From NCBI GenBank assembly GCA_020740775.1, contig JAHEWK010000051.1, positions 1-63,977 of the forward strand: a stretch of 63,977 nt of DNA, written 5' to 3'. Positions 61,200 to 63,977 of this stretch are shown here, one piece after another. Position 1 is the first letter of the stretch. Each line of letters begins with the position of its first letter. The stretch comes from Ilyonectria destructans. Taxonomy: Eukaryota; Ascomycota; Sordariomycetes; Hypocreales; Nectriaceae. Under the pieces are notes generated by a model. It searched no databases, had not been told where the DNA came from, and worked only from the letters and a program-made list of their open reading frames with translations. Both the position numbers and the translations under genes were made by a program.

Positions 61200-61660
61200 A
61201 GCACACGGTACACAGTGAGAGGAAAGGCAGCTGTATAAGAGCTGTGGGAGGAGTATCGAAATCTCCCTGTCGAGCAGGATACGATACCTGAGCACCCCAC
61301 CGTTGCAAGGAAGACAACCGACCTAGATGACTTTATGGCCTCAATCAGGAAGCTCGGCACTCAGCCTGCACCTTTGCCGTCGGCTACGCGCAATGAGTAC
61401 GCAGAGTGGGTGGCCACTGCTGATCCAGGCGATTGTTTGGTGGATATTCCGATTCAGTATTGGCTTCTCCGAAGACGGCAGTATCCACGTCTGTCGCGGA
61501 TGGCGATTGATCTCTTTTCAATTCCCGCGATGTCTTCCGAGCCAGAGCGAATATTCAGCCTTGCAGGACAGATGGTTACAGCTCAAAGAGGCTGACTCCA
61601 AGCGGATAGTATAGGAGCAGCTCAATGTATATCATCTTGGGAGAAAAGTGGGGTTATCCA
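61200..61660 (+). pseudogene. hAT transposase C-terminal fragment
   Basis: The plus-strand frame has ELWEEYRNLPVEQDTIPEHP (preceded by a TAA), MASIRKLGTQPAPLPSATRN, DCLVDIPIQYWLLRRRQYPR, LSRMAIDLFSIPAMSSEPER and IFSLAGQMVTAQRG. A TGA at 61593-61595 then interrupts LQADSIGAAQCISSWEKSG. This is the hAT dimerisation domain. The TGA could come from CGA. The rest of the transposase is absent. Confidence 0.75.
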
Positions 61661-62198
61661 AATATCCAAATAGATCCAAATCGATCCAAATCGAATTAAA
61701 TTGGAGGCTCGATTTGATTTGATTTATTTGTTTGCAAGCCTGCTCTGAGAAGCCTCGCCTTTTTCCGGCGCAACAGCTAACCTAGATGTGGCTAGATCTT
61801 CAGTACTAGTTCACCATCGGTGCCTGACCCTTTGGTTCGGGCCCATTTTGCGATTCCCCAGAGTGACTCCGGCGACTCTACCGCTTGCTCTATTCTTTCG
61901 CGATGTGTCTTTCTGTTTGATAGCCCTTCCTTGAGAGGTAATAACGCGGAGGAATCGAGTGTGAGAGATGTGGATGGAAGGTATTCAAATGAGTATTTCG
62001 TTCGGGCTGATCTGCTACGGTAGAGAAATCTCTTGGAAACGAGGGTAGAATGCCCCAGACGAGCGACATGCGAGTACTTGGCAGGCACCCTCTTATATTA
62101 AGACTTTCTCTCCTGCTAACCTTCTCTGTAGTGAATCTGTCTATGATTGCGGATATCTGTGTCAAGGGGCTTTCCATACTGTCTTTTGAGGTCCCGAT
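61661..62198. other. No gene recognised
   Basis: A short ATCCAAAT/AAATCGA repeat lies at 61660-61735. Otherwise this is the 3' flank of the NmrA-like gene, without features. Confidence 0.4.
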
Positions 62199-63319
62199 TC
62201 AAAGTGAATGCGACTGGCTCGCCAGATACTCTGTCCAGGTGACCGGACCGTCCTCAAGCAGCGAGAGGCTCCAGTCTAGTGATTCAAACCCGTAATAGCC
62301 ACCTTCATCCATAAGACGCAAAGTTTCAAGGGTCGCCATAGCAGCAAACTCAGGGAACCCTAGGCCGTCTATCAACTCCTTCTTGAAGTCTTCATCTGGC
62401 ACTCGCTGAAATTTAGCGCTATTGTATCCAGGGTATCTGGCCTTAAAGGCTTCGACTATCTCCTTCGGGGTCACGTAAGCAGCCGCTCCCAGGACGCGTT
62501 TCCCCAGAACCTGGTCGCGCTTGCGAACGATGGCCTTAATCCAGACGCCGGTGCTTGTGACATCGAACAAAGGGATGCGCGCCGTTTCCGGCATTGGCAA
62601 CGCAAGAACCCACTCATTGGTGATCGATTGGCGTCGGAAGAAGTTACCTAGAAGGTTCTGAATGTAGAACCCAGCCAGGAAATACGTGGACGGGACACCG
62701 GAGTTGCTGGCATAGTCCTCGACTATGGCTTTCGAGTCGAAATGGTAGACATGTGGGAGTTTCCCCCTTGTCACTAGATACACAGTTAGTGGCTTGGCCA
62801 TGCTATTCAGTGTCGGAAAGAAAACCGGTGGCGACGTACGTTCTGTGACGTTACGGAGAGAGCTCCAAACTAGGTGGGCGACGTCGGCTTCCTGCTTTCA
62901 GTCAGAACCTACTCTCCAATCTGGTCGTAAAGACGTGCCTTGGCGGCATCCACTATATTTTTCCCCTGCTGAATCTCGCCAGCCTTATCCATCTTCTCCC
63001 AGAAGTTGGTAACGGCGAATACCGCGGTAGCCCCTTGGAAGGCCTTGATCAGGGATGCTTTATCGTCCAAGTCGGCCTGTCACTCCCTTAACGTCAGAGG
63101 TCATCGCCCTTGGTTGTGAGGTGAACTCGGAGTACCCACAGCTACAACCTTAACTCCCTTGTCTTTCAGCTCGACCGCCTTTAGCTTCTCCGGATCGCGC
63201 GTGATTGCACGGACGGTCCATTCTCTATTCAGAACAGAGTCCTTGAGAAACTGATTGGCTACACTGCCCCCCTGGGCCCCAGTGGCTCCGATAACAGCAA
63301 TGGTCTTGAGATTGGGCAT
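62199..63319 (-). CDS. NmrA-like NAD(P)-binding protein, 314 aa
   Basis: Exons on the minus strand are 63319-63140, 63076-62939, 62891-62840 and 62773-62199, in frame over 945 bases. The introns are 63 bp (GT-AG), 47 bp (GC-AG, donor AAG then GCACGT) and 66 bp (GT-AG). The Rossmann start is TIAVIGATGAQGGSVANQFL, with GATGAQG as the dinucleotide-binding loop. Then come RAITRDPEKLKAVELKDKGV, ADLDDKASLIKAFQGATAVF, AVTNFWEKMDKAGEIQQGKN, VAHLVWSSLRNVTE, LPHVYHFDSKAIVEDYA and a C-terminal substrate-side domain. Proteins of this family act as redox sensors or isoflavone-reductase-like enzymes; the specific role is unknown. Length and motifs are normal. The internal ATG at 62801 lies in an intron and is not the start. 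Confidence 0.88.
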
Positions 63320-63977
63320 CTTGAATTGGGTTTCTATCGCCGAGTAAAGAGCAAAAGAAGCAGAAAGTCAGGCGAGATACTAGGTATTGTCTTTGAATAG
63401 TTGGACTAATCGCCTCATATATATCACTATTCCCGCTTGCAGCATCAATCTTGCACCATCGACAACTGCACCCGCAAGGATGTGTGGCATCTCACCATGC
63501 AAGTCAAATATTATTTCTAAGCGCTTTGTCATGGGTTCGTAACGTTGCATCCAACATTAATTTCCCGACATCCCGATGACTAAGAGCTGTCTCGGATACT
63601 CAACACTCCGACAATCAACCTCTTCCACTCGGGTTTAGACTGGGCCCACCTGCTGTGAGACCATCAAGCAGCCAAGAGTTGAAGCGGATACAGGCCGCAT
63701 GAGCATCACCGTTTTACCGCGCGGAGTCCAGATTTGGATTTTCAGGGGCTAACCTGTTCAGTCATGGTTCCCATGCCTCATGTAGTATGGATAGCAACCC
63801 TGAACATGAAGGCTGACGAAGACATACACACACAAGATGCGGACGGCAAGAGACTTAGGACTCACGATTCCTTTTTGTTTTTCTTTTTTCGGTTTTTAAA
63901 GAAACAAAATAGCACATCTCGTTACCATTAACTATGCGAGAGGTCATAGCCGTTAACATAAGACTTAAGCTGGCGGG
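63320..63977. other. Promoter side of the NmrA-like gene; no other gene
   Basis: The first few hundred bases should contain the minus-strand promoter. No further gene or repeat is recognised to the window end. Confidence 0.4.

Noticed and set aside
62199..62801. NmrA gene starting at the internal ATG 62801
   Set aside because: That ATG lies in an intron by family comparison; the frame upstream of the acceptor at 62774 encodes no NmrA sequence, and the proper Rossmann start is at 63319.

Overview
The window looks like a repeat-rich, accessory-type segment of a filamentous ascomycete (Pezizomycotina) chromosome. The evidence is short introns (about 46-100 bp) with fungal branch sites, a CFEM-type Pth11-like receptor, a Zn2Cys6 regulator, quinate-pathway genes, an SNG1-like membrane protein, Fot/pogo and Tad1-type transposons, and many stop codons in old transposons that look like C-to-T (RIP-like) damage. 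No rRNA, CRISPR or bacterial-type operon was seen.

Host genes that read as intact or nearly intact are: a 3-dehydroshikimate dehydratase (16808-17812, minus), an SNG1/DUF3533 membrane protein (22469-23860, minus), a four-exon CFEM/rhodopsin-like receptor (30217-31726, minus), a nitrilase-superfamily hydrolase with a missing start (48955-49915, plus), a two-exon Zn2Cys6 regulator (54419-55947, plus) and a four-exon NmrA-like protein (62199-63319, minus). Broken host genes are a quinate-permease-like transporter (8562-9766), an MFS drug or polyamine-type transporter (40885-42746), an NmrA relic (39917-40186), an OrsD-type zinc-finger fragment (56727-57100) and small relics near 3 kb, 60.3 kb and 60.9 kb.

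Most of the rest is transposons. From left to right: a hAT element (3543-8138) whose left end was hit by an intact Fot element (3560-5421); a second intact Fot (10718-12569) abutting a GC-rich Crypton-type tyrosine-recombinase element that carries inverted repeats (12607-15640); a MULE with three stops (19261-22168); a Tad1-type LINE (about 24551-29975); two LTRs in opposite orientation (32458-32691 and 35776-36004) around a decayed Fot with a MITE in its right end; an intact 2.8-kb pogo-type element with 74-bp perfect inverted repeats (36033-38864); a copia fragment; a 4.5-kb element with an rve-type transposase, a DUF3716-like gene and an unknown gene (about 43.8-48.4 kb); another pogo element with 117-bp inverted repeats and nine in-frame stops (50899-53786); and a hAT on the minus strand (57101-60321).

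Two observations deserve most attention. First, the 43.8-48.4 kb element keeps long open frames on both strands, interrupted almost only by UAG/UAA at places where glutamine fits. RIP-like decay is the simplest explanation, but stop-codon recoding is testable. Second, the Crypton-type gene is bounded by matching inverted boxes, which canonical Cryptons lack. The mixture of pristine and heavily damaged elements implies several waves of transposition with mutation in between.
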